A DNA stretch of 64,000 bases from Polynucleobacter sp. GWA2_45_21 (GTDB lineage Bacteria; Pseudomonadota; Gammaproteobacteria; Burkholderiales; Burkholderiaceae), in assembly GCF_001830325.1 (NCBI RefSeq), contig NZ_MHZG01000001.1:434001-498000 (forward strand), read 5' to 3'. The notes under the pieces are model-generated. The model was not told the origin of the DNA. It made no database searches and saw only the letters and a list, made by a program, of their open reading frames with translations. This document shows, one piece after another, positions 35,218 through 44,343 of the stretch. The position numbers and the translations under genes were made by a program. Every line of letters begins with the position of its first letter. Position 1 is the stretch's first letter.

Positions 35218-36654
35218 TTACTTCACTTGAATAATCTTGAGTGAGTTCGTGCCACCTGGCTCACCCATAGGCTCACCTGAAGTTAGAACCACTACATCAC
35301 CCTTCTTCACCGCCCCTAACTTCTTCAGGCAATCCTCCACCTCTTGCAGCGCAGTATCACGTTGCTTGGTGTAATCTAAGCCAACAGGAAATACATTCCG
35401 ATAAGTGCTCAAGGCACGCTGAGTTGCAATCTTTGAAGTTAAGGCAAAGATGGGCAAATGAATATTGTGTCGACTCATCCAAACCGCAGTGGATCCTGAT
35501 TCTGTCAAAGCGGCAATCGCATTGGCATTGAGGTGATGCGCTGTAAAGAGCGCGCCCAGGGCAATTGTTTGATCAATGCGTGAGAAGGTTTGATCCAGGA
35601 AATCAGTATCCAGCTTTACACGGTCTGACTTTTCAGCCTCAACACAAATCTCAGCCATCGCTTTGATGGTTTGCACGGGATACATACCAGCAGCAGATTC
35701 AGCAGACAACATCACTGCATCTGTGCCGTCCAATACCGCATTAGCTACGTCACTGACTTCAGCACGAGTAGGCACTGGAGCATTAATCATGGACTCCATC
35801 ATTTGTGTAGCGGTAATTGTGAATTTGTCAGCCTCAAGTGCCAGCTTAATCATGCGCTTTTGCAAAGCAGGGACAGCAGCGTTACCCACTTCAATCGCTA
35901 AGTCGCCACGCGCAACCATGATCCCATCACTCTCCGCGATGATGCTGTTCAATGCATCAAACTCAATCGCCTCTGCACGCTCTACTTTTGCAATCGTGCG
36001 CACTTTACCAACACCATACTTTGCGCTAGCGGCATCTGCCAACTTGCGGGCATAAGCCATATCTGCGCCATCTTTAGGAAAGCTAATCGCCAGAAAATCT
36101 ACACCCATCGCGATCGCTGCGTCTAAATCAGCAATATCTTTTTCTGTCAGCGCTGGTGCAGTCAGACCACCACCAGCACGGTTAATGCCTTTGTTATTCG
36201 AGAGTGGGCCACCTTGCTCAACGAGGGTAAAGATTTCTCCACCTTTAACACTCTCAACGCGAAGTACAACTAGACCATCGTTTAACAAGAGGCGATCGCC
36301 CGGTTTGACATCTTGTGGCAACTCTTTGTAATCCAAACCAACGCGCTCTTGATTGCCCAACTCACATGCGACATCCAGAATAAATTGCGCGCCTTCTTTT
36401 AAAAGAATTTTGCTATCAACAAATTTACCCACGCGAATTTTTGGACCTTGAAGATCGGCCATGATGCCAACCTCTTTCCCAGCTTCAGCAGAAATACTGC
36501 GCACTAAATCATGACGCGCCTTATGGTCAGCAACAGTGCCATGAGAAAAGTTCATCCTCACGACATCCACACCTGCACGAATCATCTCACGCAATACTTC
36601 TGGCTTTTCTGATGCAGGGCCTAATGTGGCAATGATCTTTGTTGCTCTCAACAT
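35218..36654 (-). CDS. pyk: Pyruvate kinase
   Basis: This enzyme converts phosphoenolpyruvate and ADP to pyruvate and ATP. The 478-residue protein begins RATKIIATLGPASEKPEVL. It contains VVRMNFSHG, IMADLQGPKIRVG, the active-site region TIAKVERAEAIEF, DGIMVARGDLAIEVG and ATQMMESMI, and the C-terminal allosteric domain to GGTNSLKIIQVK. Length is normal (470-480). The start is two bases after the pgk stop, so it is co-transcribed with pgk. Confidence 0.97.
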   Translation of the reverse strand: MLRATKIIATLGPASEKPEVLREMIRAGVDVVRMNFSHGTVADHKARHDLVRSISAEAGKEVGIMADLQGPKIRVGKFVDSKILLKEGAQFILDVACELGNQERVGLDYKELPQDVKPGDRLLLNDGLVVLRVESVKGGEIFTLVEQGGPLSNNKGINRAGGGLTAPALTEKDIADLDAAIAMGVDFLAISFPKDGADMAYARKLADAASAKYGVGKVRTIAKVERAEAIEFDALNSIIAESDGIMVARGDLAIEVGNAAVPALQKRMIKLALEADKFTITATQMMESMINAPVPTRAEVSDVANAVLDGTDAVMLSAESAAGMYPVQTIKAMAEICVEAEKSDRVKLDTDFLDQTFSRIDQTIALGALFTAHHLNANAIAALTESGSTAVWMSRHNIHLPIFALTSKIATQRALSTYRNVFPVGLDYTKQRDTALQEVEDCLKKLGAVKKGDVVVLTSGEPMGEPGGTNSLKIIQVK

Positions 36655-36656
36655 AG

Positions 36657-37868
36657 TTAGTCTTTCGCTCTTTCAGCTAGTACTGCAAAGGCTGGCAAGG
36701 TTTTGCCTTCCAAGAATTCCAAGAAGGCACCGCCGCCAGTAGAGATGTAATCCACCTGATTTTCAATACCGTATTTCGCAATTGCAGCCAATGTGTCACC
36801 GCCACCAGCAATTGAAAATGCTGGTGAATGCGCGATTGCTGCAGCCAACATTTTGGTGCCACCGCCAAACTGGTCAATCTCAAATACGCCTAATGGGCCG
36901 TTCCAAACGATCGTGCCAGCATGCGCCAACATGATGGATAAACGCGCAGCAGTTTTAGGGCCAATATCCAAAATCATGTCGTCTTCCGCAACTTGATCAG
37001 CAGGCACACGATTCGCACGCGCTAATGGAGAGAGTTCGTTTGCAACCACGACATCCTCAGGAATGGGAACGTGCGCACCGCGCTTTTCCATAATCTCCAT
37101 AATTTCTCGCGCCTCATCAACCAAATCCGGCTCTGCTAATGACTTACCAATCGGTAAGCCTTTAGCCAACATAAAGGTATTTGCAATGCCGCCACCCACA
37201 ATCAACTCATCCACCTTGTCAGCCAATGCTTTCAGAATGGTCAGTTTTGAAGATACCTTAGAGCCAGCCACAATCGCCACCAATGGGCGCTTTGGGCTTG
37301 CTAGAGCACGGCTCAAAGCATCTAACTCAGCGGCCATCAAAGGACCGGCACAAGCAATCGGCGCAAACTTAGCAACGCCATGCGTGGTTGCTTCAGCGCG
37401 GTGAGCAGTACCAAAAGCATCATTGACATACACATCACACAGAGCGGCAATCTTCTTAGCCAACTCATCGTTATTCTTTTTCTCGCCCACATTGAGACGA
37501 CAGTTCTCTAGCAGTACCAATTCACCTGAATTGACTTCAAAGCCACCATCAACCCAATCGCTAATTAAGGGAACCTTACGATTTAAGAGGGTGGCAATTC
37601 GATCGGCTACTGGAGCCAAACTATCCTCGGGCTTGAACTCGCCCTCAGTTGGACGCCCTAAATGTGAGGTGACCATGACGGCCGCACCAGCATCCAAGCA
37701 CATTTGCACCGCAGGCATAGAGGCCTTAATACGGGTGTCTTCTGTGATGTTGCCCACATCATCCTGAGGCACATTGAGATCGGCGCGGATTAAAACCCGC
37801 TTTCCCTTCAGCAGACCTGCTGCAGCGAGATCACTGAGACGTTTTACTTTAAAGAGAGTTTCCGGCAT
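36657..37868 (-). CDS. pgk: Phosphoglycerate kinase
   Basis: This enzyme interconverts 1,3-bisphosphoglycerate and 3-phosphoglycerate with ATP formation. Motifs are [15 protein letters not shown] (substrate Asp/Asn), [47 protein letters not shown] and [11 protein letters not shown]. The frame is open to an ATG at 37907. I chose the ATG at 37868 ([14 protein letters not shown]), giving 403 residues, because family N-termini begin about there. Neither start has a clear Shine-Dalgarno sequence. It is the first gene of the minus-strand run down to sua5. Confidence 0.94.
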   Translation of the reverse strand: MPETLFKVKRLSDLAAAGLLKGKRVLIRADLNVPQDDVGNITEDTRIKASMPAVQMCLDAGAAVMVTSHLGRPTEGEFKPEDSLAPVADRIATLLNRKVPLISDWVDGGFEVNSGELVLLENCRLNVGEKKNNDELAKKIAALCDVYVNDAFGTAHRAEATTHGVAKFAPIACAGPLMAAELDALSRALASPKRPLVAIVAGSKVSSKLTILKALADKVDELIVGGGIANTFMLAKGLPIGKSLAEPDLVDEAREIMEIMEKRGAHVPIPEDVVVANELSPLARANRVPADQVAEDDMILDIGPKTAARLSIMLAHAGTIVWNGPLGVFEIDQFGGGTKMLAAAIAHSPAFSIAGGGDTLAAIAKYGIENQVDYISTGGGAFLEFLEGKTLPAFAVLAERAKD

Positions 37869-38078
37869 GAGAATGGCAAAATTAGTGGTTTTAGGGGAAT
37901 GCTCCATTCTAAATCGTCTGGGCTTTCTACCCCAAAGGAATTGGACTACCTCACCCCGCTCCCTGCTCTACAATAAAGGCTGAGACGTATCCCAGGCCTA
38001 GGGGCTCCCTAGCAGCATGGCACCCAGTTTTACCGAATTGAATCACCCTATTTATTACATATTTAAAAGGTAGAGAAA

Positions 38079-39002
38079 ATGTCGATGTCCGACCGCGATG
38101 GCTTTATTTGGTCCGATGGGAAGCTCATTCCCTGGCGTGAGGCCAATATTCATGTGCTAACCCACAGTCTCCACTACGGAATGGGTGTATTTGAAGGCAT
38201 TCGCGCCTACAAAACCCCCCAGGGCACCGCTATTTTCCGCCTTCCAGAGCACGTTAAGCGCCTTTTCAATGGAACTAAGATTTTCCAAATGACTATGCCT
38301 TGGACCCCTGAGCAAATCACCAGCGGCATTATTGAGGTCGTTAATAGCAATAAGCTGGAATCTTGCTATATCCGCCCAATCATCTTTATTGGCTCCCAAA
38401 AGCTCGGCATCTCTCCAAAAGGTAACAGCATCCATACCGCGATCGCCGCCTGGGAATGGGGTGCTTATTTGGGTGAAGATGGCATTAACAAGGGTATCCG
38501 CGTTAAAACCTCCTCATTTACACGTCACTTTGTAAATTCATCACTGGTACGCGCCAAGGCCTCTGGTTACTACATCAACTCTATTTTGGCCAACCAAGAA
38601 GTAACGGCTAATGGCTACGACGAAGCCCTGCTACTGGATACAGAAGGCTATGTATCTGAAGGATCTGGTGAAAACGTTTTTATGGTGAGTGATGGGATCG
38701 TTTACACCCCAGATCTGGCTTCTTGCTTAGACGGCATTACTCGTGACTCCATTATTGAGATCGTCAAAGATCTCGGCCTTGAATTGCGTGAGAAGCGCAT
38801 CACCCGCGATGAGATCTACTCTGCTGATGAGGCTTTCTTTACTGGTACCGCTGCAGAAGTAACGCCAATTCGTGAATTGGATGACCGCACTATTGGTGAC
38901 GGTAAGCGCGGTCCGATTACCGAGAAAATTCAGAAGACCTACTTTGATGCGGTCTACGGTAGAAGCGATAAGTACAAGTCTTGGTTAACTTACGTTAAGT
39001 AA
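38079..39002 (+). CDS. ilvE: Branched-chain amino acid aminotransferase
   Basis: A class IV PLP aminotransferase for the last step of valine, leucine and isoleucine synthesis. The 307-residue protein starts DRDGFIWSDGKLIPWREANIHVLTHSLHYG. It contains YIRPIIFIG, the PLP-lysine region RAKASGYYINSILA, GYDEALLLDTEGYVSEGSGENVF and FFTGTAAEVTPI. Length matches E. coli IlvE (309). AAAAGGTAGAG precedes the ATG. The gene leads a plus-strand group with the zinc-finger gene and waaF. The 171-base gap upstream must hold its promoter and that of pgk; no clear consensus was found there. Confidence 0.96.
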   Translation: MSMSDRDGFIWSDGKLIPWREANIHVLTHSLHYGMGVFEGIRAYKTPQGTAIFRLPEHVKRLFNGTKIFQMTMPWTPEQITSGIIEVVNSNKLESCYIRPIIFIGSQKLGISPKGNSIHTAIAAWEWGAYLGEDGINKGIRVKTSSFTRHFVNSSLVRAKASGYYINSILANQEVTANGYDEALLLDTEGYVSEGSGENVFMVSDGIVYTPDLASCLDGITRDSIIEIVKDLGLELREKRITRDEIYSADEAFFTGTAAEVTPIRELDDRTIGDGKRGPITEKIQKTYFDAVYGRSDKYKSWLTYVK

Positions 39003-39016
39003 TAGGAAATCAGAGA

Positions 39017-39208
39017 ATGAGTGAAGCTCAAGTTGTGATGGTGAATGGCAATACTGATTTGCCTTTACATTGCCCAACCAATAAAACCCCTAGCTGGAAT
39101 TCACATCCACGTGTATTTCTGGATGTTGCTAAAACGGGTGAGGCAAAGTGTCCTTATTGCGGCACTGAGTACAAACTCATTCCTGGCACCGAACCCCACG
39201 GGCACTAA
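39017..39208 (+). CDS. Small zinc-finger (CHCC-type) protein
   Basis: A 63-residue protein with the zf-CHCC pattern. The ligands are C19 in LPLHCP, H30 in SHPRVFLDV, and C45 and C48 in AKCPYCGTEYKL. The same small domain occurs in the NDUFS6 subunit of mitochondrial complex I and in many alphaproteobacterial and betaproteobacterial proteins placed beside ilvE or waaF. Function in bacteria is not established. It starts 14 bases after ilvE. A stable hairpin without a T tract lies just after it. Confidence 0.9.
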   Translation: MSEAQVVMVNGNTDLPLHCPTNKTPSWNSHPRVFLDVAKTGEAKCPYCGTEYKLIPGTEPHGH

Positions 39209-39214
39209 GCCCAT

Positions 39215-39237
39215 CAGCACCCCGCTCCGGGGTGCTG
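39215..39237 (+). other. GC-rich hairpin between zinc-finger gene and waaF
   Basis: CAGCACCCCG (39215-39224) and CGGGGTGCTG (39228-39237) form a perfect 10-bp stem with a three-base loop. No T run follows (GTGTCGGG), so it is not a standard intrinsic terminator. It may shape the message or protect the 3' end of an upstream processed transcript. Confidence 0.7.
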
Positions 39238-39253
39238 TGTCGGGATACCTCAT

Positions 39254-40291
39254 ATGAATCGTATTCTGATCATCGCCCCCAACTGGATTGGTGATGCCGT
39301 AATGTCCCAGCCTCTGCTGGCGAATCTCAAAGTAATTTACCCGCAGTCGCAGATTGATGTTTTAGCAAGTCCATGGGTTGCGCCCATCTATCGCGCCTGC
39401 GCTGAAGTTCATCAAGTCATTGAAGCGCGCCTAGAGCATAAGCAATTGCAGTGGGGTCTACGCAAGCAGCTAGCAAGGCAACTGGAATTAACTAAATACG
39501 ACGCCTGCTTTGTTCTTCCCAATAGCCTGAAGTCTGCCTTCATTCCTTGGCTCGCTAATATTCCGCTACGAATTGGCTATCGCGGAGAGATGCGTTTTGG
39601 ACTCATCAATTTTGCTTTAGATAATCCCAGTAAGACTAATCGCCCCCCGATGGCAAATCATTACTTTGCACTGAGCAATGTAATACAGCCTTCACAAAAG
39701 ATTGATGTCAATCAATCAGCAGATCCCACACTCAACATCTCACCCGCAGCCAAACAATCTGTCAGCACTAAGTTGCAAACAGCGGGAATGAATGAAAAAT
39801 CAATCTATGTGTTTTGCCCAGGCGCTGAGTACGGCGTCACTAAACGCTGGCCCACCGATCACTTCGCTACTCTCGCAGAGCAATTAATCACGCATGAATC
39901 TGATGCGCATGTCATTCTCTTGGGCAGCAAGAGTGATCACAAATTGGGTAAGGAAATTATTTCCCAGGTGACAAATACTTCTCAGATTCAGAACTGGTGT
40001 GGCGAGACTTCACTGGATGAAGCGATTGCACTCATTGGTATGAGTAAGGCACTGGTCAGCAACGACTCTGGCTTAATGCATATCGGCGCAGCACTAAAAG
40101 TTCCTCAAGTGGCGATCTTTGGCTCAAGCGATCCACACCATACGCCACCGCTATCCGATAAGGCAAAAGTCATTTGGCTTAACTTGCCATGTAGCCCCTG
40201 TCACAAAAGAGAGTGCCCGCTTGGGCATCTCAAATGCTTAAAAGATATTTTGCCCACGACTGTATTGGGCACCATTCAATCACTCCACTAA
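39254..40291 (+). CDS. waaF: Lipopolysaccharide heptosyltransferase II
   Basis: This GT9-family enzyme adds the second L,D-heptose to the LPS inner core on the cytoplasmic side of the inner membrane. The 345-residue protein starts ILIIAPNWIGDAVMSQPLL. It contains PNSLKSAFIPWLANIPLRIGYR, FCPGAEYGVTKRWP and LVSNDSGLMHIGAALKVPQVAIFG (the ADP-heptose site in the last two). A C-terminal CSPCHKRECPLGHLKCLK motif is typical of WaaF. Length matches E. coli WaaF (348). Confidence 0.93.
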   Translation: MNRILIIAPNWIGDAVMSQPLLANLKVIYPQSQIDVLASPWVAPIYRACAEVHQVIEARLEHKQLQWGLRKQLARQLELTKYDACFVLPNSLKSAFIPWLANIPLRIGYRGEMRFGLINFALDNPSKTNRPPMANHYFALSNVIQPSQKIDVNQSADPTLNISPAAKQSVSTKLQTAGMNEKSIYVFCPGAEYGVTKRWPTDHFATLAEQLITHESDAHVILLGSKSDHKLGKEIISQVTNTSQIQNWCGETSLDEAIALIGMSKALVSNDSGLMHIGAALKVPQVAIFGSSDPHHTPPLSDKAKVIWLNLPCSPCHKRECPLGHLKCLKDILPTTVLGTIQSLH

Positions 40292-40325
40292 TTTTGTCGC
40301 GATACACATCACCAGAAAGTAAGCC

Positions 40326-40760
40326 ATGACTAAACTTGCCAGACTTTTTCATAATGCCGATGAAGTGGTGGATGCCTGGCGTGATGCGTTGAAGCATCGT
40401 GACGTCAAAGGCGCCCTGGCAATCTGGCTAGATGACGACTCAATTACTTGCGTGCTCCCAGAGGGGCAACGCTTAAGTGGACATGCAGAAATTCGGGAGG
40501 GTTTAGAACGCCTGTTGGCAAAGCAAGCTCTCTTTTTAGAGCCGATTGCCTGTATTAGCCATTCTGTTTTAGGTGCCGCAGTCTACGACACTACTGAAGC
40601 CGTGCATCTGCGCGCCGATCAAATTGAAGCCGAGTTCTTCCTCAATATCACTTTGGTCTTATTGCAGGATAGTCAGGGCTGGCGCATTGCTCACCTGCAT
40701 GCAAGCCATTCAACTGAAGATACTTTTGATGCCCCATCTACTCCACACGGACTGCACTAA
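40326..40760 (+). CDS. SnoaL/NTF2-like protein
   Basis: A 144-residue protein with the NTF2-like cone fold pattern. It has a helical start (VVDAWRDALKHRDVKGALAIW), then WLDDDSITCVLPEGQRLSGHAEIREGL (shown in parts of the SnoaL/DUF4440 motif) and the final strands ITLVLLQDSQGWRIAHLHAS. Related proteins are called ketosteroid-isomerase-like, but most have no known substrate. It follows waaF by 34 bases and precedes an unknown gene by 28, so it may be part of that operon. Confidence 0.82.
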   Translation: MTKLARLFHNADEVVDAWRDALKHRDVKGALAIWLDDDSITCVLPEGQRLSGHAEIREGLERLLAKQALFLEPIACISHSVLGAAVYDTTEAVHLRADQIEAEFFLNITLVLLQDSQGWRIAHLHASHSTEDTFDAPSTPHGLH

Positions 40761-40788
40761 TTAGTGATGGCTCAAAGATTGCCACTTC

Positions 40789-41403
40789 ATGGATGAGCAA
40801 GTACTCCGGTCTCTCATTAAGTGGCCCAATGTTCCTCACTGCTTTGGATGGTTAGCCCTGGATCGTCGCGGTCAATGGCGTATGCGCGATGAGTTCGCCC
40901 AAACCAACAAACTAGCTGGCAGCGTCATTCAGCATGCGGCCCTCAATGAATTTATCTGCAGAAATTATGCGCACGATGAATTAGGTCGATACTTTTTTCA
41001 GAATGGTCCACAACGGGTTTTCATCACACTGGATGCCACGCCATGGATTGCCAGAATCATTCCCACTGAAAGTGGTCCTCAGCTATTAACCCAGTGCACT
41101 ACAGAAATAAAACCGCAGGGTGCTCTGAGTGATGAAAAAGGCAACATCTACATTACTGGACTGATCCCTCAATCAAGCTCAGATCAAGTCGATGACACCG
41201 CGTTCGCCAAAACAGAATCTTTATCGGTTGCACTATTGCATGATCATGATTTGGAGCTCTTCTCAGAACAATCTCAAGTTCAAGAAGATGCCTGTAGCTT
41301 CAGAGGATCTTGGCGGTGGCATGGCAAAAATTTACCGATCGAACCCATTCATTCGGCGGAACTAAGTGAGCGCTTCCACTTCATCAAAGCGCCTAGCAAT
41401 TAA
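40789..41403 (+). CDS. Conserved hypothetical protein (betaproteobacterial type)
   Basis: A 204-residue soluble protein with no signal peptide or membrane segment that I can see. It contains LIKWPNVPHCFGWLALDRRGQWRM near the start (residues about 9-32) and RNYAHDELGRYFFQNGPQRVFITLD, followed by a beta-rich C-terminal half ending in SFRGSWRWHGKNLPIEPI. I recognise this layout from small unnamed Burkholderiales proteins but cannot assign a function. It ends exactly one base before the stop of the convergent protease gene. Codon use resembles its neighbours, so it looks like a native gene. Confidence 0.8.
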   Translation: MDEQVLRSLIKWPNVPHCFGWLALDRRGQWRMRDEFAQTNKLAGSVIQHAALNEFICRNYAHDELGRYFFQNGPQRVFITLDATPWIARIIPTESGPQLLTQCTTEIKPQGALSDEKGNIYITGLIPQSSSDQVDDTAFAKTESLSVALLHDHDLELFSEQSQVQEDACSFRGSWRWHGKNLPIEPIHSAELSERFHFIKAPSN

Positions 41404-43122
41404 TTAGCTAGGCATATTTTTGCCCTGCTCCTTCAGCTCTTCTTGATACTCTTTCTGCATTTCACGCAGGCGCGCATCAATACTAGAAGCCTGATAAAAG
41501 TCGGCGCCACCAGAAGATCTAGCAATCTTGAGTTGCTCAATGGCGGATGGCCAAGCACCCTCTAGCGCATACTTCTCTCCAAGAGCGTAATGGCGCATCG
41601 GCACATTCTTTGCCTGATCATAGGCATTCGATAGCATGGTCCACCACACCACCTCATTAGGCTGCAACCTAGTGCGCGCCTTTAACCAGGCAATGGCATC
41701 ATTAGTGCGGCCTAGTTTCAGGTAAGCATTCATCATCGCTGCGCCAGCAGCATAGGATTGTGGGAAGGCCTTTAAAGTCGCTTGAGCAATTTGCAGGGCC
41801 TCATCACCCTTACCCCTAGCTAATGCTAATTCGGAGGCGGTAATGTCTAAAGATAGGCTCTGTCGAATTATGGGAGATCCAGACGCACTTGCGCTATTGG
41901 CTAGATTGCGTGCTTGTTGCAAATAGCTGGCAGCCTGATCGAACTTACCTTGCTTTTGAGCAACGAGCGCTAGCCCATAAAAACCTTCCATCTGTTTGCC
42001 TGGAGAAGACTGCTTACTCAAGCTATCAAAGGTATTTTTTAAGTCATACATTTGACTAGAGCTTCCAGACTGCTCCATACGAGCACGTGCCTTAATGAAA
42101 TAAAACTCCACCGCAGTTGGCACATTTCGGCTGGCGACATTACGAGCGCGATCTTGCATATCCGCAATACGATCAGTGGTTAATGGGTGAGTGCGTACAT
42201 AGGATGGAACACCGCTATCCATAATCCCCGTAGCTTTTTGCAACCTCTGGAAGAATCCTGGTGCACCATTCACGTCGTAACCGCTTGCCGCCAGAATCTG
42301 AAAGCCAATACGATCAGCCTCGCGCTCAGCATCTCTGGAGTAGGAGAGTTGATTGTTCACTGCCACCGCCTGACCACCCTGCATCAAACCAGAAGCAGCT
42401 CCTGGGTTACGTGAGGCGGCTAAGGCGCCCAACAAAATACCTGCAAGGGCAATCATCGTGTTGGTGGTCTGCTTGTCCATCTGACGCGCTAGATGGCGCT
42501 GTAAAACGTGGCCAGTCTCATGCCCCATAACTGAGGCTACCTCTGAATCTGTTTCAGCACTCACTAACAAGCCTGTATGAAAACCAATAAATCCACCAGG
42601 CAATGCAAACGCGTTAATACTGCTGTCTTTAACAGCGAATACCTCAAAGTTATAGGCGCCACTGCCCTGCTCATTAGCCCCACCCAATTGCAAACGTTTT
42701 GCAGCTTGCAATAGGCGTCGCTCCATTTGATTTAAATAATCATAGATAGGCAAGTCATTGGAATAATCTGGATCTGGACGAATCTGGCGCATGATCATCT
42801 CGCCATACTTTTTCTCATCCATACGACTTAAGCTATCGCCACCTGGATCACCCATATCTGGGAGTACAAAGCTTGGCTGAGTTAGGGGTGTATTGCGAGA
42901 GGGTAGATTTGAAGAGCGGGCATCGGGCGACTGAACTGCTCTATCCAGGTTCTGCAAGGCTGCAGACTCACCCTGAACCGAGACATCCCCTGTGATTGAG
43001 GAAGGCGCAGGACCAGCGGCATAAACAAAGCCGGCACTTGGCCAAGCCAAGCTCAGAATGAGCTGAGCAGCCAAAATTCGCTTAAATAGCGATAGTTTTT
43101 GCGATGTCTTTATGACTTCCAT
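41404..43122 (-). CDS. Periplasmic M48 metalloprotease with TPR tail (BepA/YfgC family)
   Basis: A 572-residue exported protein with a signal peptide ending at FVYAAG. The M48 peptidase domain (about residues 130-330) has the zinc motif HETGH in [17 protein letters not shown], preceded by [21 protein letters not shown], and the third ligand Glu in [15 protein letters not shown]. The C-terminal half is TPR-like helices. E. coli BepA (487 residues) degrades or assists misassembled LptD and other outer-membrane proteins; this longer relative probably has a similar role. It is divergent from moaC with 23 bases between starts. Confidence 0.9.
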   Translation of the reverse strand: MEVIKTSQKLSLFKRILAAQLILSLAWPSAGFVYAAGPAPSSITGDVSVQGESAALQNLDRAVQSPDARSSNLPSRNTPLTQPSFVLPDMGDPGGDSLSRMDEKKYGEMIMRQIRPDPDYSNDLPIYDYLNQMERRLLQAAKRLQLGGANEQGSGAYNFEVFAVKDSSINAFALPGGFIGFHTGLLVSAETDSEVASVMGHETGHVLQRHLARQMDKQTTNTMIALAGILLGALAASRNPGAASGLMQGGQAVAVNNQLSYSRDAEREADRIGFQILAASGYDVNGAPGFFQRLQKATGIMDSGVPSYVRTHPLTTDRIADMQDRARNVASRNVPTAVEFYFIKARARMEQSGSSSQMYDLKNTFDSLSKQSSPGKQMEGFYGLALVAQKQGKFDQAASYLQQARNLANSASASGSPIIRQSLSLDITASELALARGKGDEALQIAQATLKAFPQSYAAGAAMMNAYLKLGRTNDAIAWLKARTRLQPNEVVWWTMLSNAYDQAKNVPMRHYALGEKYALEGAWPSAIEQLKIARSSGGADFYQASSIDARLREMQKEYQEELKEQGKNMPS

Positions 43123-43145
43123 CCCTATATGGTAAAACCTATTCC

Positions 43146-43625
43146 ATGAACAAACTAACTCATTTTGATGCCTCCGGCCAAGCCCATATGGTTAATGTGG
43201 GCGACAAACCCAATACCCACCGAATCGCCCTTGCCGGCGGCAAGATTTCGATGTTACCCAGCACCTTCAAAATGGTAGAGGAAGGAACGCATAAAAAGGG
43301 TGACGTTCTCGGTATCGCCAGAATTGCAGGTATTCAGGCATCTAAAAAGACATCTGATCTGATCCCGCTTTGCCACCCCTTGGCCTTGACTCATGTAAGC
43401 CTAGAATTTCTCCTACACCCAGAAACCAGTAGCATTAGCTGCCAAGTGAGAGCGGAAACCACCGGGCCCACAGGCGTTGAAATGGAAGCCCTTACTGCAG
43501 TCCAAGTTGCCCTACTCACAATCTACGATATGTGCAAAGCAGTAGACCGTGGCATGGTCATGGGGGATGTGAAGCTACTCGAGAAGAGTGGTGGCAAGTC
43601 TGGCGAATGGAAAATTGCCGAATAA
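43146..43625 (+). CDS. moaC: Cyclic pyranopterin monophosphate synthase
   Basis: The second step of molybdenum cofactor synthesis, forming cPMP from the MoaA product. The 159-residue protein has [13 protein letters not shown] (active-site Cys/His), [41 protein letters not shown] and SGGKSGEW at the end. Length equals E. coli MoaC (161). No other moa genes are in the window. A small membrane-protein gene follows after 13 bases. Confidence 0.96.
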   Translation: MNKLTHFDASGQAHMVNVGDKPNTHRIALAGGKISMLPSTFKMVEEGTHKKGDVLGIARIAGIQASKKTSDLIPLCHPLALTHVSLEFLLHPETSSISCQVRAETTGPTGVEMEALTAVQVALLTIYDMCKAVDRGMVMGDVKLLEKSGGKSGEWKIAE

Positions 43626-43638
43626 TTTTGGAGGATAT

Positions 43639-43845
43639 ATGGCTGGAAAACTCAGTAAAAACAGTATTGCAATCCTTGCCAGCTTGGGTGTTGGCATCAC
43701 CATGACTATTTTGTACTTCAACGAAAACATCAGCTTGTTTTTCGCTATTGTGTTTGCTTTAGTGTTCAGCACAATCTCGAATTACGTCATCCTCGGTAGG
43801 GAAGCCTTCAAAGACAAATACGGCATGAACAAGAAGAAGAAATAA
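43639..43845 (+). CDS. Small two-helix membrane protein
   Basis: A 68-residue protein starting MAGKLSKNSIAILASLG. GGAGG lies six bases before the ATG (43639); the upstream extension of the frame overlaps moaC and is rejected. There are two hydrophobic segments, about residues 9-24 and 29-48, and a basic tail DKYGMNKKKK facing the cytoplasm. I do not recognise a family. The strong ribosome-binding site and tight spacing after moaC argue that it is real. Confidence 0.72.
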   Translation: MAGKLSKNSIAILASLGVGITMTILYFNENISLFFAIVFALVFSTISNYVILGREAFKDKYGMNKKKK

Positions 43846-43865
43846 AAAATGCCCGTCAGGGCATT
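43844..43865 (-). terminator. Terminator for the minus-strand membrane protein gene
   Basis: AATGCCC (43848-43854), loop GTCA, and GGGCATT (43859-43865). On the minus strand the stem is followed by a T run (TTTTTTATTT over the A-rich 43841-43849), just after the stop at 43869. On the plus strand it comes right after the small gene but has only weak T. Confidence 0.8.
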
Positions 43866-43868
43866 GAT

Positions 43869-44225
43869 TTAACTCTTCTTTCTACCCCATGGCTCCATAT
43901 GGGCATGGCGACGAATAATAAAATCGAAAATAATCTTCATCCACAAGGTTGAACCAGCAATTGCTGACCAGGTTTCGTAAGGCAAACCTAAAACCACTAC
44001 GCCAAAAATAGCGTAAGTCATGATTAAACCCCCAAGCAAATTGAGAGCGCCAACAATCAGGGCAAATTTTTGAGGATTCTTAGGTGACTTACCGCCCTTC
44101 AGAGCTACCTCTGAGTAGTCTTTCTTAACCAGCACCCTCCAGGCGCGGCGATACCAGTAAAACGCAATAGGGAACATGGCCAGAAACAAAATCCATGTCA
44201 GGGCTGTACTGATATCAAAAACCAT
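43869..44225 (-). CDS. Small membrane protein, function unknown
   Basis: 118 residues with three hydrophobic segments: about residues 5-24 (ISTALTWILFLAMFPIAFYWY), 52-77 (FALIVGALNLLGGLIMTYAIFGVVVL) and 84-104. There are conserved-looking WYRRAWRV and RRHAHMEPWGRKKS stretches. No domain is recognised. It lies between two terminators and is probably a single-gene transcript. Confidence 0.72.
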   Translation of the reverse strand: MVFDISTALTWILFLAMFPIAFYWYRRAWRVLVKKDYSEVALKGGKSPKNPQKFALIVGALNLLGGLIMTYAIFGVVVLGLPYETWSAIAGSTLWMKIIFDFIIRRHAHMEPWGRKKS

Positions 44226-44260
44226 TGAATACCTCTTTAATTAAAGTCGATTCATTTTAG

Positions 44261-44302
44261 ACTAATAAAAAAGGCCCTCTTGCGGGGGCCTTTTTTATTA
44301 GT
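44261..44302. terminator. Bidirectional terminator downstream of the symporter gene
   Basis: ACTAATAAAAAAGGCCC (44261-44277) and GGGCCTTTTTTATTAGT (44286-44302) form a 17-bp inverted repeat with an eight-base loop. T tracts arise on both strands. On the minus strand it follows the symporter stop at 44344; it also separates that gene from the small membrane protein gene. Confidence 0.93.
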
Positions 44303-44343
44303 CGGCACTAGCGAACTAGTACCGACAATGACATGCACTCTAA

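Noticed and set aside
37063..37767. Open frames opposite pgk
   Set aside because: No ribosome sites or family features; the minus-strand gene explains the region fully.
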